Assembly: GCA_902775135.1 (NCBI GenBank)
Contig: CACYKY010000018.1
Location: forward strand, 1-37,877
Reading direction: 5' to 3'
DNA from: an uncultured Bacteroidota bacterium
GTDB lineage: Bacteria; Bacteroidota; Bacteroidia; Bacteroidales; P3
Length of the DNA stretch: 37,877 bases
The notes beneath the pieces were generated by a model. It saw nothing but the letters and a program-made list of their open reading frames with translations, searched no databases and had not been told where the DNA came from. Shown here piece by piece: positions 23,418 through 32,371 of this stretch. Position 1 is the first letter of the stretch. The number at the start of each line of letters is the position of its first letter. A program made the position numbers and the translations under genes.

Positions 23418-23879
23418 ATGAAAAAGATAGCAATCATCGCTGTAGCACTCCTCCTCTGCCAGGGTGCCCTCATGGCCCAGAAAAAGGTCGCCGAAAAGGA
23501 TGTGAAAGTATCCTTTGTCAAAGATTTCCAACGCCAGGTCAAAGATCCCACCAATGTCGAGTGGTATCAGATCGACGAGAACACCTTCAAGGTCACCTAC
23601 CTCGACTTCGAGAAATCGCGTCAGGCCATGGTCTTCTCCAACAAGGGCATGGAAACCCACTACATCATCGAGGACCACTACCCCCAGTCCATCACCTCCT
23701 ACATCAAGGCCAACTATTCCAAGCATTCCATCGACCTCCTCTGGGTCCGCAAAGCCCGCAACAAAATGACCTATCAGGCTCGCATCGTCCAGAAGAAAGG
23801 TTTCCTCTGGTGGAAGAAAGTCAAAGATGTCAAGGTCCTCAACTTCGAGGTCGACGGCAAGTTCATCTCCGCCGAATAA
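23418..23879 (+). CDS. Small secreted PepSY-like protein
   Basis: A 153-residue protein with a signal peptide (IAIIAVALLLCQGALMAQ). The mature part alternates beta strands with a helix: VEWYQIDENTFKVTYLDF, MVFSNKGMETHYIIEDHYP, SITSYIKANYSK, MTYQARIVQKKGF. This is the rhythm of Bacteroidota PepSY-like (DUF2874-type) periplasmic proteins, whose function is unknown. It has its own promoter and is followed by a strong terminator, so it is probably a single-gene unit. The family assignment is by pattern only. Confidence 0.65.
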   Translation: MKKIAIIAVALLLCQGALMAQKKVAEKDVKVSFVKDFQRQVKDPTNVEWYQIDENTFKVTYLDFEKSRQAMVFSNKGMETHYIIEDHYPQSITSYIKANYSKHSIDLLWVRKARNKMTYQARIVQKKGFLWWKKVKDVKVLNFEVDGKFISAE

Positions 23880-23906
23880 TCCCAACCCAACAAAATGAAA
23901 ACAACA

Positions 23907-23937
23907 ATGGGGCCCCGCGCTGCGCGCGGGGCCCCAT
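23907..23937. terminator. Strong GC-rich hairpin between convergent genes
   Basis: A perfect 14-bp stem (ATGGGGCCCCGCGC with GCGCGGGGCCCCAT) around a TGC loop. It lies between the plus-strand PepSY-like gene and the minus-strand secA. There is no long T tract on the plus side. It probably ends transcription in both directions. Confidence 0.75.
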
Positions 23938-23942
23938 TCTCT

Positions 23943-23990
23943 ATTCACCATTCACCATTCACAATTCACAATTCACCATTCACTATTCAC
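23943..23990. repeat. ATTCACC heptad repeat running into the secA stop codon
   Basis: Seven ATTCACC/ATTCACA/ATTCACT units with a 7-nt period. The last unit encodes the end of SecA (S-E-stop on the minus strand). The same heptad, in the other orientation, is at 28700-28735. Confidence 0.9.
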
Positions 23991-26900
23991 TAACATCTCT
24001 CCCGTGGCAGTTCTTGTATTTCTTCCCACTGCCGCAGGGGCACGGGTCGTTGCGCCCCACTTTCTTCTCCACGTGCACCGGCATCACCCGCTGCGGCTGC
24101 TGCCCGCTCTGCTCTATGGCCTGGCGCTGCTGCGCGGCGGCGCGGTCAAAGTCGTTCTGTCGGCCCGCACGCAGTCCCTTCTGCGGCGCCTGCGGCTGCC
24201 GCGCCTCGCGCACCTCGTCCTCCTTGGGCATCGGCAACTGCGCCCGACTCAGGAAGCTGGTGATCTCCCTGTTGATGTCAAGCAGCATCTGCTCAAAGAG
24301 CTTGAAACTCTCAAATTTGTATATCAGCAACGGGTCTTTCTGCTCGTAGGCGGCGTTCTGCACACTCTGACGCAGGTCGTCCAGCTGTCTTAGGTGCTCC
24401 TTCCACAGGTCGTCGATGATGGCCAGCGTGATGCCCTTCTCTATGCTCAGCTGCACCTCGCGCCCCTTGGTCTCGTAGGCTTTCTTCACCGGAACTATGG
24501 TGTTCAGCGTCTTCTTGCCGTCCGTGATGGGGAACGCCACATTGATATAGCGCGTGTTCTCCGCTATGTTCTTGATGAAGGGCCACGCCATCTCGCACAC
24601 CTTCTGCATGCGCTCCTTGTAGGCGTTGTAGCACTGCTCGTAGAGCAGCTGGATGGCGTCCTTCCTGTGAAGCGACAGGAACTCATCCTCGCTCATCGGC
24701 ACCTCGTGGGCAAACACCCTGATCACGTCAAGCTTGAACTCCTCCCAGTCGTGCCCCTCGGTGTACAGCAGCTCGCACGTGTCGTAGAACATGTTCGAGA
24801 TGTCTATCGACAGGCGGTCGCCGTACAAGGCGTTGCGGCGCTTGTTGTAGATCACCGTGCGCTGGTTGTTCATCACGTCGTCGTATTCCAACAGGCGTTT
24901 GCGCATGCCGAAGTTGTTCTCTTCCACCTTCTTCTGCGCACGCTCTATCTGCTTCGTGATCATCGAGTGCTGGATCACCTCGCCTTCCTGCAGCCCCATG
25001 CGGTCCATCACCGAGGCTATGCGCTCGCTGCCGAACAGTCGCATCAGGTCGTCCTCCAGCGACACGAAGAACAGGCTCGATCCCGGGTCGCCCTGACGGC
25101 CCGCACGGCCGCGTAGCTGGCGGTCCACACGACGGCTCTCGTGGCGCTCCGTGCCGATGATGGCAAGTCCGCCCTTCTCCCTCACGTCGCCCTTCAGCTT
25201 GATGTCCGTTCCGCGGCCGGCCATGTTCGTGGCGATGGTCACTCGTCCCGGCTCACCGGCCTGCGCCACAATCTCGGCCTCCTTCTGGTGCAATTTGGCA
25301 TTCAGCACATTGTGCGGTATCTTCTTCATCTTGAGCATCTTGCTCAGCAACTCCGAGGTCTCCACACTCGTCGTGCCCACCAGCACGGGACGGCCCTCGC
25401 CGATCAGTTTCTCCACCTCGTCGATGACGGCCTTGAATTTCTCGCGCTTGGTCTTGTACACCATGTCGTCCATATCCACCCTCGCTATGGGTTTGTTCGT
25501 CGGGATCACCACCACGTCGAGCTTGTAGATGTTCCACAGCTCGCCGGCTTCCGTCTCCGCAGTTCCCGTCATACCCGCCAGCTTCTTGTACATGCGGAAG
25601 TAGTTCTGCAGCGTAATGGTGGCATAGGTCTGCGTGGCGGCCTCCACCTTGGCGTTCTCCTTGGCTTCCACGGCCTGGTGCAGGCCGTCGCTCCAGCGGC
25701 GACCCTCCATGATGCGGCCCGTCTGCTCGTCCACAATCTTCACCTGGTTGTCCTCGGTGAGGATGTAATCCACGTCGCGTTCAAAGAGCGTATAGGCTTT
25801 CAGCAGCTGGTCCACGGTGTGCACGCGCTCGCTCTGGATGGCGAAGTCGTTGTATATCTTGTCCTTGGCGGCGGCACGCTCCTCGTCGCTCAGCGCCGCG
25901 TTGTTCTCCACCTCCGCGATGGCGCTGCCTATGTCCGGCAGCTGGTAGAAGTTGCGGTCCTCGCCAAGCGCCGTCAGGAAGTCCATGCCCTTGTCCGTGA
26001 GCTCCACCTGCTTGTTCTTCTCGTCAATCACGAAGTACAGCTCATCGTCAATGATGTGCATGTTCTTGTTCTGCTCCTGCATGTAGAAGTTCTCCGTGCG
26101 GAGCAGGATACTCTTGATACCGCTCTCCGAGAGGTATTTGATCAGCGCCTTGTTCTTCGGCAATCCGCGGTAGGCGCGCAGCAGCTGCTGCGCACACGGC
26201 TCCTCGGGCTTCGCGTCGGGCTTCTCCGCCAGCCCCTTGCGGGCGTCGGCCAGGTATTGGGTCACCAGCACGCGCTGGGCGTTGTACAGTTTCTCAATAG
26301 TGGGCTTGAAGCGGTAGAACTCCTGCTCGTCGTCGTCCTTGCCCGTGGGACCGCTGATGATCAGAGGCGTACGGGCGTCGTCGATGAGCACCGAGTCCAC
26401 CTCGTCCACGATGGCGTAGTTGTGGCCGCGTTGCACCAGCTCCTCGGGGTTGCGACTCATGTTGTCACGCAGGTAGTCGAAGCCGAACTCGTTGTTCGTG
26501 CCGTAGGTGATGTCGGCGGCGTAGGCGCGCCGGCGTTCCTCGCTGTGCGGCTCGTGCTTGTCTATACAGTCCACCGTCAGCCCGTGGAACTCAAAGAGCA
26601 TGCCCATCCACTCCGAGTCGCGCTTCGCCAGGTAGTCGTTCACCGTCACCACATGCACTCCCTTGCCCGGCAGGGCGTTCAGGTACACCGGCAGCGTAGC
26701 CACCAGCGTCTTACCCTCACCCGTGGCCATCTCCGCTATCTTGCCGCTGTGCAGCACCACGCCGCCGATAATCTGCACGTCGTAGTGCACCATGTCCCAC
26801 GTAATCTCGTTGCCGCCGGCCATCCAGTGGTTCTTGTACAGGGCCTTGTCGCCCTCTATGGTGATGCTCTCGTGCGTCGCCGCCAGGTCGCGGTCGTGCT

Positions 26901-27300
26901 CCGTGGCCGTCACTTCCACCGTCTCGTTCTGCGCAAAGCGCTTCGCCGTCTCCTTCACCACCGCGAAAGCCTCCGGCAGGATGTCGTCCAGCACCTTCTG
27001 CGTCTTGTCGTAGCCCTGCTTCTCCAGCTCGTCGATGCGTTTGTAGAGTCCTTCCTTCTCGTCCACAGGCATGTCGTATTCCTCTTCGATGCGGGCGCGC
27101 AGGCGGGCCAGCTCGCTCTCCTCCTGCTCCACAGCTTTCGCTATCCTTTCTTTGAATTCAATGGTCTTCGCTCTCAGTGCGTCGTTCGAAAGAGCCTCTA
27201 TGGCGGGGTACACCGCCAGTGTGGCGTCCAGGAAAGGCTTGATCACCTTCAGGTCGCGCTGACTCTTGTTTCCGAACAGTTTGGTCAAAAAATTAGCCAT
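23983..27300 (-). CDS. secA: Preprotein translocase ATPase SecA
   Basis: 1105 residues, the long Bacteroidota form. SecA binds presecretory proteins and drives them through SecYEG with ATP. Walker A MATGEGKT is at about residues 191-198, the DEAD-type Walker B stretch ([17 protein letters not shown]) near 292, and the helicase arginine segment [20 protein letters not shown] lies further on. The zinc-binding tail ([19 protein letters not shown]) is at the C-terminus and contacts SecB or ribosomes. An N-terminal charged insertion (about 60-150) is usual in this phylum. The last codons are encoded by a heptad repeat. The gene has a good promoter at 27376-27407 and is monocistronic in this window. 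Confidence 0.97.
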   Translation of the reverse strand: MANFLTKLFGNKSQRDLKVIKPFLDATLAVYPAIEALSNDALRAKTIEFKERIAKAVEQEESELARLRARIEEEYDMPVDEKEGLYKRIDELEKQGYDKTQKVLDDILPEAFAVVKETAKRFAQNETVEVTATEHDRDLAATHESITIEGDKALYKNHWMAGGNEITWDMVHYDVQIIGGVVLHSGKIAEMATGEGKTLVATLPVYLNALPGKGVHVVTVNDYLAKRDSEWMGMLFEFHGLTVDCIDKHEPHSEERRRAYAADITYGTNNEFGFDYLRDNMSRNPEELVQRGHNYAIVDEVDSVLIDDARTPLIISGPTGKDDDEQEFYRFKPTIEKLYNAQRVLVTQYLADARKGLAEKPDAKPEEPCAQQLLRAYRGLPKNKALIKYLSESGIKSILLRTENFYMQEQNKNMHIIDDELYFVIDEKNKQVELTDKGMDFLTALGEDRNFYQLPDIGSAIAEVENNAALSDEERAAAKDKIYNDFAIQSERVHTVDQLLKAYTLFERDVDYILTEDNQVKIVDEQTGRIMEGRRWSDGLHQAVEAKENAKVEAATQTYATITLQNYFRMYKKLAGMTGTAETEAGELWNIYKLDVVVIPTNKPIARVDMDDMVYKTKREKFKAVIDEVEKLIGEGRPVLVGTTSVETSELLSKMLKMKKIPHNVLNAKLHQKEAEIVAQAGEPGRVTIATNMAGRGTDIKLKGDVREKGGLAIIGTERHESRRVDRQLRGRAGRQGDPGSSLFFVSLEDDLMRLFGSERIASVMDRMGLQEGEVIQHSMITKQIERAQKKVEENNFGMRKRLLEYDDVMNNQRTVIYNKRRNALYGDRLSIDISNMFYDTCELLYTEGHDWEEFKLDVIRVFAHEVPMSEDEFLSLHRKDAIQLLYEQCYNAYKERMQKVCEMAWPFIKNIAENTRYINVAFPITDGKKTLNTIVPVKKAYETKGREVQLSIEKGITLAIIDDLWKEHLRQLDDLRQSVQNAAYEQKDPLLIYKFESFKLFEQMLLDINREITSFLSRAQLPMPKEDEVREARQPQAPQKGLRAGRQNDFDRAAAQQRQAIEQSGQQPQRVMPVHVEKKVGRNDPCPCGSGKKYKNCHGRDVSE

Positions 27301-27375
27301 ATTTCAGTACTTGTTATATTATATATTGTTACTAATCAAAATCTTGTCCCTCCTTCTGCCGAATGGAAAAACGAA

Positions 27376-27407
27376 CAAAAATACAACTTTTTTCCCATTC
27401 CCGCAAA
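27376..27407 (-). promoter_or_regulatory. secA promoter
   Basis: On the minus strand TTTG (27407-27404) and TATTTTTG (27383-27376) are 20 nt apart. The predicted leader is about 70 nt. Confidence 0.7.
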
Positions 27408-27718
27408 CATTTTTTTCCTCCCTCCCCCCAATCACCCTCGCCAAAACACCCATCAAAAAGCGTGCCACTCCTCCCCCACCCCCGCAGCAAAAGCGCAAGG
27501 GTGCGGAAAAACAGCCTGTTTCAATGGGCCGATCTGGTACTCCGCCGCACACCGGAAGGACAAACACCGGAAGGACAATATGAAAAATGAACAAGGACAA
27601 AGGAGTGAAAGGGAAAAACGGGAAATGAATAATCATAAATCCCAACCAACCCCAAAACCCATATCTCGTTTCGTGTCAGCATTTTGCCATCTCACGACCG
27701 ACTTTTTCGGCAGAAAAA

Positions 27719-27750
27719 TTTGGCCATGTGGATTTTTGTTCGTACTTTTG
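27719..27750 (+). promoter_or_regulatory. tRNA-Ser promoter
   Basis: TTTG at 27719-27722 and TACTTTTG at 27743-27750, 20 nt apart. The -33 element lies in AAAAATTTGGCCATGTGG (27714-27731), identical to 12751-12768. Confidence 0.8.
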
Positions 27751-27781
27751 CACCCGTTTTCCACAAGCGGAAGACGACCAT

Positions 27782-27868
27782 GGAGAGATGCCGGAGTGGT
27801 CGATCGGGGCGGTCTCGAAAACCGTTGACCAGCTTGCTGGTCCCAGGGTTCGAATCCCTGTCTCTCCG
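27782..27868 (+). tRNA. tRNA-Ser (anticodon CGA)
   Basis: An 87-nt cloverleaf. The acceptor stem GGAGAGA pairs with TCTCTCC, the anticodon loop is CTCGAAA, there is a long variable arm, and the T arm is CAGGG-TTCGAAT-CCCTG. The discriminator is G. The 3' CCA is not encoded, so it must be added after 3' trimming. The gene is convergent with rnz, which starts about 800 nt away and ends 19 nt downstream. Confidence 0.93.
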
Positions 27869-27886
27869 CCGAGAAGGACAGCCAAT

Positions 27887-28693
27887 TTACGGCTGTTCTT
27901 TTTTTGTTGCCACCTCTGCCACGAGGCCGTCGGCGGCGATGGTTGTGTTGGGGAATGTGGCGGAGGCCTGGTCGAGGAGGAGCTGGGGGTCCTTGTAGCG
28001 GGCAGAGATGTGGGTGAGCAGGAGGCGGTTGACGCCGGCAAGGGCGGCAAGACGGGCGGCCTGCGAGGCGGTGAGGTGCTGGCGCTCACGGGCAAGGTCG
28101 GCGAGGTCGTCGGCAAAGGTACACTCGAGGCATAGCAGGTCGGCCCCCTGGAGGTGCGGCACGAGACTTTCGTCATAGGCGGTGTCGCAGCAGTAGGTGT
28201 ATACCCTCGGAACATGCACGCCACGCGGCACCTCGGTGAAGCGGTAGCCGTAGGTGGGCACCGAGTGCAGGATGGGAAAGGCATCGACGGTACAACGCGG
28301 GCATTCAAAGACACGCTGCTCGCCTTCGGCAAAGTCCAACTCGACGAAACGGAGTTCGAAGCCGATGTGGTTGCCCGAGAGCTCAAAGGTGGTCTCTATG
28401 ATCTGACGGGCACCGGCGGGGGCGATGATGGTGACGGGCTCGGTGCGGCCGCAGAGGTGCATGGTGGAGAGGAGGCCCGGGAGGCCGAAGAAGTGGTCGC
28501 CGTGGAGGTGCGAGATGAAGATGGTGGCCAGCGACTGGAGCTTGATGTGGTGCTGGCGGATACGGTCCTGCGTACCCTCGGCGCAGTCAATCAATATCTT
28601 GAAGCCATTGATATTGAGTACCTGGGAACTACAGCGGCGTACCCCTGTGGGAAGGGCGGCGCCAGAACCTAACACGGAGACGAACATGTTCAT
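27887..28693 (-). CDS. rnz: RNase Z-type metallo-beta-lactamase, without the usual exosite arm
   Basis: A 268-residue tRNase Z-like protein that would trim tRNA 3' trailers. The zinc-site motif HLHGDH is at residues 62-67, followed by His143 (ILHSVP), Asp170 (YCCDT) and a late His in LLLTHISARY. Bacterial RNase Z is usually about 300 residues because a flexible arm lies between GYRF and the CDT motif. Here GYRFTEVPRGVHVPRVYTYCCDT leaves about 17 residues, so the arm is essentially absent. The family is clear; substrate range may differ. The start is followed after two codons by a second Met. It lies downstream of the symporter gene on the same strand. Confidence 0.82.
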   Translation of the reverse strand: MNMFVSVLGSGAALPTGVRRCSSQVLNINGFKILIDCAEGTQDRIRQHHIKLQSLATIFISHLHGDHFFGLPGLLSTMHLCGRTEPVTIIAPAGARQIIETTFELSGNHIGFELRFVELDFAEGEQRVFECPRCTVDAFPILHSVPTYGYRFTEVPRGVHVPRVYTYCCDTAYDESLVPHLQGADLLCLECTFADDLADLARERQHLTASQAARLAALAGVNRLLLTHISARYKDPQLLLDQASATFPNTTIAADGLVAEVATKKEQP

Positions 28694-28699
28694 TTTTTT

Positions 28700-28737
28700 T
28701 GGTGAATTGTGAATAGTGAATTGTGAATTGTGAAAAG
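28700..28737. repeat. GTGAATT heptad repeat between symporter and rnz
   Basis: Five GTGAATT/GTGAATA/GTGAAAA units with a 7-nt period, the reverse complement of the ATTCACC family at 23943-23990. It lies directly upstream of the rnz start. Confidence 0.85.
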
Positions 28738-28784
28738 TGATTGGTTTAGCTTCAGCCCTCTTACATCAGTTTCGCGTCAGCCCA

Positions 28785-28809
28785 CTTAGAATTTAGAAAT
28801 TAGAAATCC
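28785..28809. repeat. TTAGAAT-type heptad repeat over the symporter stop codon
   Basis: Units of TTAGAAT/TTAGAAA with a 7-nt period. The symporter stop codon (28800-28802) is inside it. The same heptad, inverted, is at about 30352-30378, near the 5' end of the gene, so the symporter gene is bracketed by this repeat. Confidence 0.75.
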
Positions 28810-30305
28810 TGGGGAGCTTCCTTGGCGGGGAAAACGAGGAGGAGAAGGAAGGTGATGAGGCCGTTGACGAGGAGTATCTCGAAGCCGAAGGTATAGCCGA
28901 ACCACTGGGGCGAGAAAAGCTTGAGAATGTAGCAGATGACGGGCGAGAGCACAGCGATGTAGGGCACGAGGCGGTCGTTGACGCTGCGCCTGGTGAAGAG
29001 GCCGAAGGCATAGAGGCCCAGCAAGGGGCCATAGGTGAAGCCGGCAATGTCGAAAATGATGGTGATGAGGGAGTCGCTGTGGAAGGGGCGGAAGGCGACG
29101 ATGATAAGCAGATAGAGGAGCGCGAAGGCGACGTGGACGAGGCGACGGGTGGCGAGAACGGAAAAACGACGATGGAAAAGGGCGAATTTGGAGGTGTCGC
29201 TTTTCTCGGCCTTGTCGAAGCCCAGGAAGTCGTAGCAGAAGGTGGTGGTGAGGGCTGTGAGGGTGCCGTCGGCGGAGGAATAGCCGGCAGCGACGATGCC
29301 GAGGATGAAGACGACGGCGGTGAAGCCATTGAGGGAGAAAGCGATGGAGGGGAATATCTTGTCGCCAACCACACGTCCGTCGGCACCTACGGGCAGCTCG
29401 AAGCCCGTCTGCGAGGCATAGGCGATGAGGGCGGCGCCGAGGCAGAGGAAGACGATGTTGACCACGATGAAGAGCAAGCTCGAGGTCATCACATTCTTCT
29501 GCGCGTCGCGCAGGGTCTTGCAGGTGAGGTTCTTCTGCATCATGTCCTGGTCAAGACCGGTCATGGTGATGGTGATGAACATGCCGGCGAGCACCTGCTT
29601 GAGCCAGAACTTGGGCGCCATGGGGTCGGTATTGAACATCTGGGTGTAGCCCTGGTCGGAAGAAGACTTGAGGAGGTCGGCGAGGCTGATGTCGAGGTTG
29701 CCGAGAATGGCCACGACGGTGGCTACGGCGGCGAGGATGAGGAAGGTGGTTTGGAGGGTGTCGGTCCAAACGACGGTCTTGATGCCGCCGGCGAAGGTGT
29801 AGAGGAGGATGATGGCGATGAAGACCACTGCGGGGACCCAGAAGGGGATGCCCCAGGCGGAGAAGACGAACTCGTAGAGCACGAAGACCACGAGGTACAT
29901 GCGGAGGGCGGAGCCGAGGAGGCGCGAGATGATGAAGAAGAGGGCGCCCGTGCGCTCGCTGCGGAGGCCGAAGCGCTGCTCGAGGTAGGTGTAGATGGAG
30001 GTGAGGTTCAGGCGGTAGTAGAGCGGCAGGAGGACGAGGGCGATGGTGGCATAGCCGAGGACATAGCCGAGGACCATGGGAAAATAGAACCACTTGTTGG
30101 CCAGCACGTCGCCGGGGACGGACATGAAGGTGACGCCGCTAAGGGAGGCGCCGATCATGCCATAGGCCACCACAGGCCAAGGCGACTTGCGGCCGGCGCG
30201 GAAGAAGGCCTCATTGCCTTTGGCACCACGCCGATTGGTGAGCCACATGACAAGGAAAAGAAGCAGCGTATAGGCCGCAAAACACAATAGTATAGTCAGT
30301 TCCAT
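28800..30305 (-). CDS. Sodium/solute symporter (SSS family)
   Basis: A 501-residue membrane transporter with about 13 hydrophobic helices. Family features are an N-terminal MELTILLCFAAYTLLLF helix, YGMIGASLSGVTFMSVPGD (a signature loop in sodium solute symporters), then VVWTDTLQTTFLILAAVATV and YSSADGTLTALTTTFCYDF. It should import a solute using the sodium gradient; the substrate is not readable. I chose the ATG at 30305; a Met ten codons upstream is less likely. A minus-strand TATCTTTG box at 30333-30340 lies 28 nt upstream. rnz follows on the same strand after about 100 nt. Confidence 0.9.
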   Translation of the reverse strand: MELTILLCFAAYTLLLFLVMWLTNRRGAKGNEAFFRAGRKSPWPVVAYGMIGASLSGVTFMSVPGDVLANKWFYFPMVLGYVLGYATIALVLLPLYYRLNLTSIYTYLEQRFGLRSERTGALFFIISRLLGSALRMYLVVFVLYEFVFSAWGIPFWVPAVVFIAIILLYTFAGGIKTVVWTDTLQTTFLILAAVATVVAILGNLDISLADLLKSSSDQGYTQMFNTDPMAPKFWLKQVLAGMFITITMTGLDQDMMQKNLTCKTLRDAQKNVMTSSLLFIVVNIVFLCLGAALIAYASQTGFELPVGADGRVVGDKIFPSIAFSLNGFTAVVFILGIVAAGYSSADGTLTALTTTFCYDFLGFDKAEKSDTSKFALFHRRFSVLATRRLVHVAFALLYLLIIVAFRPFHSDSLITIIFDIAGFTYGPLLGLYAFGLFTRRSVNDRLVPYIAVLSPVICYILKLFSPQWFGYTFGFEILLVNGLITFLLLLVFPAKEAPQDF

Positions 30306-30332
30306 CTCTTGCTTGCAAATGATTACAAGATG

Positions 30333-30340
30333 CAAAGATA
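30333..30340 (-). promoter_or_regulatory. -7 box of the symporter gene
   Basis: TATCTTTG (minus strand), followed by C, 28 nt before the ATG at 30305. The TTAGAAT heptad block lies just upstream. Confidence 0.65.
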
Positions 30341-30563
30341 CGATTAATTTTTCATTTCTAAATTCTAAATTCTAATTTCACCTGACGACCTCGATGACCC
30401 CGTTGAGGCGGACGAGGCCGTAAAGTCCCTTTGCGGAGAAGCGCCCCCCCCACATTCGGTTCCGCGCGAGGCTCGGATTCTGCGGCATTTGCAAAAAAAA
30501 GTATCGGCAATGCACAATAAATAAAATACACATGCGTTAATACGGGAAAACATAAAATATAAA

Positions 30564-31343
30564 ATGAAAATCAGACTCATTCTCGCAGCCGCGTTTTCAA
30601 TGACCTTGGCGCTGACGGCTTCGGCTCAAAGCGGCCACGACCTGCAGGACGACGGCCTGCACGGCGCGGTGAAACGCGTCGACGCCGTCATGTACGAAGC
30701 TCGCTACGACTTCAACGACAACCTCGAGCGCGGCGACCAGCTCGAGCACCTCGTCACCGAATACAACTCCAAGGGGCAGCGCCGCAACCAGGTCTACCTC
30801 TCCGTCGTCGAGGACGTCATCTTCCGCACTCGCTACAAACACGACGGCTTCGGACTTACCACCCTCGAGCACATCGTCGACAACCAGGACCGCATCATTG
30901 GCCGCACCTACTATGTCTACGACGCCGACCACACCCTCATCGAGGTCTACGTCGAGGACGCCGAACGCCAGGTGGAAAGCCGTCTGCGCCTCAAACACGA
31001 CAACCTCGGGCGCATCGACCAGCGCAGCTACAACGACCAGTTCAACGAGATCTTCAAACGCGAAATCTACACCTTCAACGCCGACGGCACCGTCAACAAG
31101 GCTGTCGTCTACGACCGCTCCAAACAGAAGGTGCAGGAGAAACGCTGGGAATACGACGAGCAGGGCGAACCCGTGAGCTACACACTCTACGACTACACCG
31201 AAGAGGAACCCGAGATGTTCGTCACCGTCTACGAGTATGAATACGACTCCCACGGCAACTGGACCAAGTGCACCGAATACGAGGTCATCGGCGACCGCCG
31301 CCTCCCCTCCTACACCACCATCCGCACCATCGAGTACTTTTAG
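30564..31343 (+). CDS. Secreted protein with YD/RHS-like short repeats
   Basis: A 259-residue protein with a signal peptide (LILAAAFSMTLALTASAQ). The mature region has repeated tyrosine- and charge-rich strands: KHDGFGLTTLEHIVDNQD, YYVYDADHTLIEVYVE, KHDNLGRIDQRSYND, YTFNADGTVNKAVVYD, YEYDSHGNWTKCTEYE. This pattern resembles the YD repeats of Bacteroidota surface or periplasmic proteins. No enzyme motif is seen. Function unknown. It is followed by a long multi-tier stem-loop and then era on the same strand. Confidence 0.7.
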   Translation: MKIRLILAAAFSMTLALTASAQSGHDLQDDGLHGAVKRVDAVMYEARYDFNDNLERGDQLEHLVTEYNSKGQRRNQVYLSVVEDVIFRTRYKHDGFGLTTLEHIVDNQDRIIGRTYYVYDADHTLIEVYVEDAERQVESRLRLKHDNLGRIDQRSYNDQFNEIFKREIYTFNADGTVNKAVVYDRSKQKVQEKRWEYDEQGEPVSYTLYDYTEEEPEMFVTVYEYEYDSHGNWTKCTEYEVIGDRRLPSYTTIRTIEYF

Positions 31344-31344
31344 C

Positions 31345-31404
31345 CTCCCGCCTGCGGCGTAATCCATAAATCCAATAGATTTATAGATTTCCGCGAAGCG
31401 GGAG
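31345..31404. repeat. Three-tier stem-loop upstream of era
   Basis: Nested perfect arms are CTCCCGC/GCGGGAG (31345-31351 with 31398-31404), GCGG/CCGC (31354-31357 with 31391-31394) and ATAAATC/GATTTAT (31366-31372 with 31378-31384). It has no T tract, so it is unlikely to be a simple terminator. It may be a dispersed palindrome or a processing site. Confidence 0.8.
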
Positions 31405-31420
31405 AATTTAGAAATCAATA

Positions 31421-32299
31421 ATGAAAAGCGGATTCGTCAACATCATCGGCAACCCCAACGTGGGTAAGTCCACCCTTATGAACGCTCTCGTCGGAGAGCG
31501 TCTCAGCATCATCACTTCCAAGGCCCAAACCACCCGCAAGCGCGTCATGGGTATTGTAAATGGAGATGATTTCCAGATCATCTACACCGACACCCCCGGC
31601 ATCGTCAACCCCGCCAACAAACTCCACGAGCAGATGATGGGCTTCATCGGCACCGCCCTGCAGGACGCCGACCTCTTCCTCCTCGTCACCGAGGTGGGCG
31701 AAACCTTCAAGAACCGCCACGTCCTCGACCGCGTGGTCAAAAGCGACGTCCCCGTCATCCTCGTCATCAACAAGATCGACCTCTCCGACCAGGACACCAT
31801 CCGCCAGAAGATGGCCTACTGGCAGGCCGAGATTCCCCGCGCCATCATCATCCCCTGCTCCGCCACCGAGGGCTTCAACGTCGGCAAGATTTTCGACACC
31901 GTGCTCGAACTCCTTCCCGAACACCCCACCTACTTCCCCACCGACGAACTCACCGACCGCACCATGCGCTTCTTCGTCAGCGAGATTGTGCGCGAGAAAA
32001 TCCTCCTCTACTACCAGAAAGAGATCCCCTACAGCTGCGAGGTCGCCGTGGAATCCTACGAAGAGAAGGACGGCATCGACAGCATCTCGTGCATCATCTT
32101 CGTCGAGCGCGACTCGCAGAAAGCCATCCTCATCGGCCACCAGGGCAAAGCCATCAAGAAGCTGGGCATCGAAGCCCGCCGCGACATCGAGGAGTTCACC
32201 GGCAAGCGCTGCTTCCTCTCCCTCCACATCAAGGTCCTCAAAGACTGGCGCAACAGCGACCGCGCCCTCAAGTCCTTCGGCTACGCCGTGGACGACTAA
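31421..32299 (+). CDS. era: GTPase Era
   Basis: A 292-residue essential ribosome-assembly GTPase that binds the 3' end of 16S rRNA. G1 is GNPNVGKST (residues 9-17), G3 is DTPGI, and G4 is NKIDL. The C-terminal KH domain (LIGHQGKAIKKLGIEARRD) ends at FLSLHIKVLKDW. The length is typical. A stem-loop lies between it and the preceding gene and a terminator follows its stop codon. Confidence 0.96.
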   Translation: MKSGFVNIIGNPNVGKSTLMNALVGERLSIITSKAQTTRKRVMGIVNGDDFQIIYTDTPGIVNPANKLHEQMMGFIGTALQDADLFLLVTEVGETFKNRHVLDRVVKSDVPVILVINKIDLSDQDTIRQKMAYWQAEIPRAIIIPCSATEGFNVGKIFDTVLELLPEHPTYFPTDELTDRTMRFFVSEIVREKILLYYQKEIPYSCEVAVESYEEKDGIDSISCIIFVERDSQKAILIGHQGKAIKKLGIEARRDIEEFTGKRCFLSLHIKVLKDWRNSDRALKSFGYAVDD

Positions 32300-32323
32300 G
32301 CCAGGTTCCGTGCGACCTCCAAT

Positions 32324-32369
32324 CGCCGCCGAACGGAACCGCATTTTCCGCACGGCGGCGTTTTTTTTT
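32324..32369 (+). terminator. Intrinsic terminator after era
   Basis: The arms CGCCGCCG (32324-32331) and CGGCGGCG (32353-32360), with an inner CGGAA/TTCCG pairing, are followed directly by nine T residues. This is a textbook intrinsic terminator on the plus strand. It also separates era from the convergent serine dehydratase gene. Confidence 0.9.
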
Positions 32370-32371
32370 CA

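Larger units (their letters stand above)
27301..27781. other. Intergenic region between secA and tRNA-Ser
   Basis: Contains the divergent promoters of secA and tRNA-Ser. Between them is a short direct repeat (CACCGGAAGGACAAA, 15-nt period, about 27549-27580), and nothing that looks coding. Short open frames here have no protein-like features. Confidence 0.7.

Noticed and set aside
25141..27828. 895-codon plus-strand frame opposite secA
   Set aside because: Antisense to a clearly identified SecA. The amino acid composition (His/Leu/Val-rich) is that of a shadow frame.
30378..30488. Minus-strand 36-codon frame (ending GLYGLVRLNGVIEVVR) upstream of the symporter promoter
   Set aside because: The peptide looks faintly protein-like, similar to a WG-repeat end, but it has no clear promoter, starts in low-complexity DNA and spans a run of eight Gs. 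It may be a gene fragment; not enough to call.
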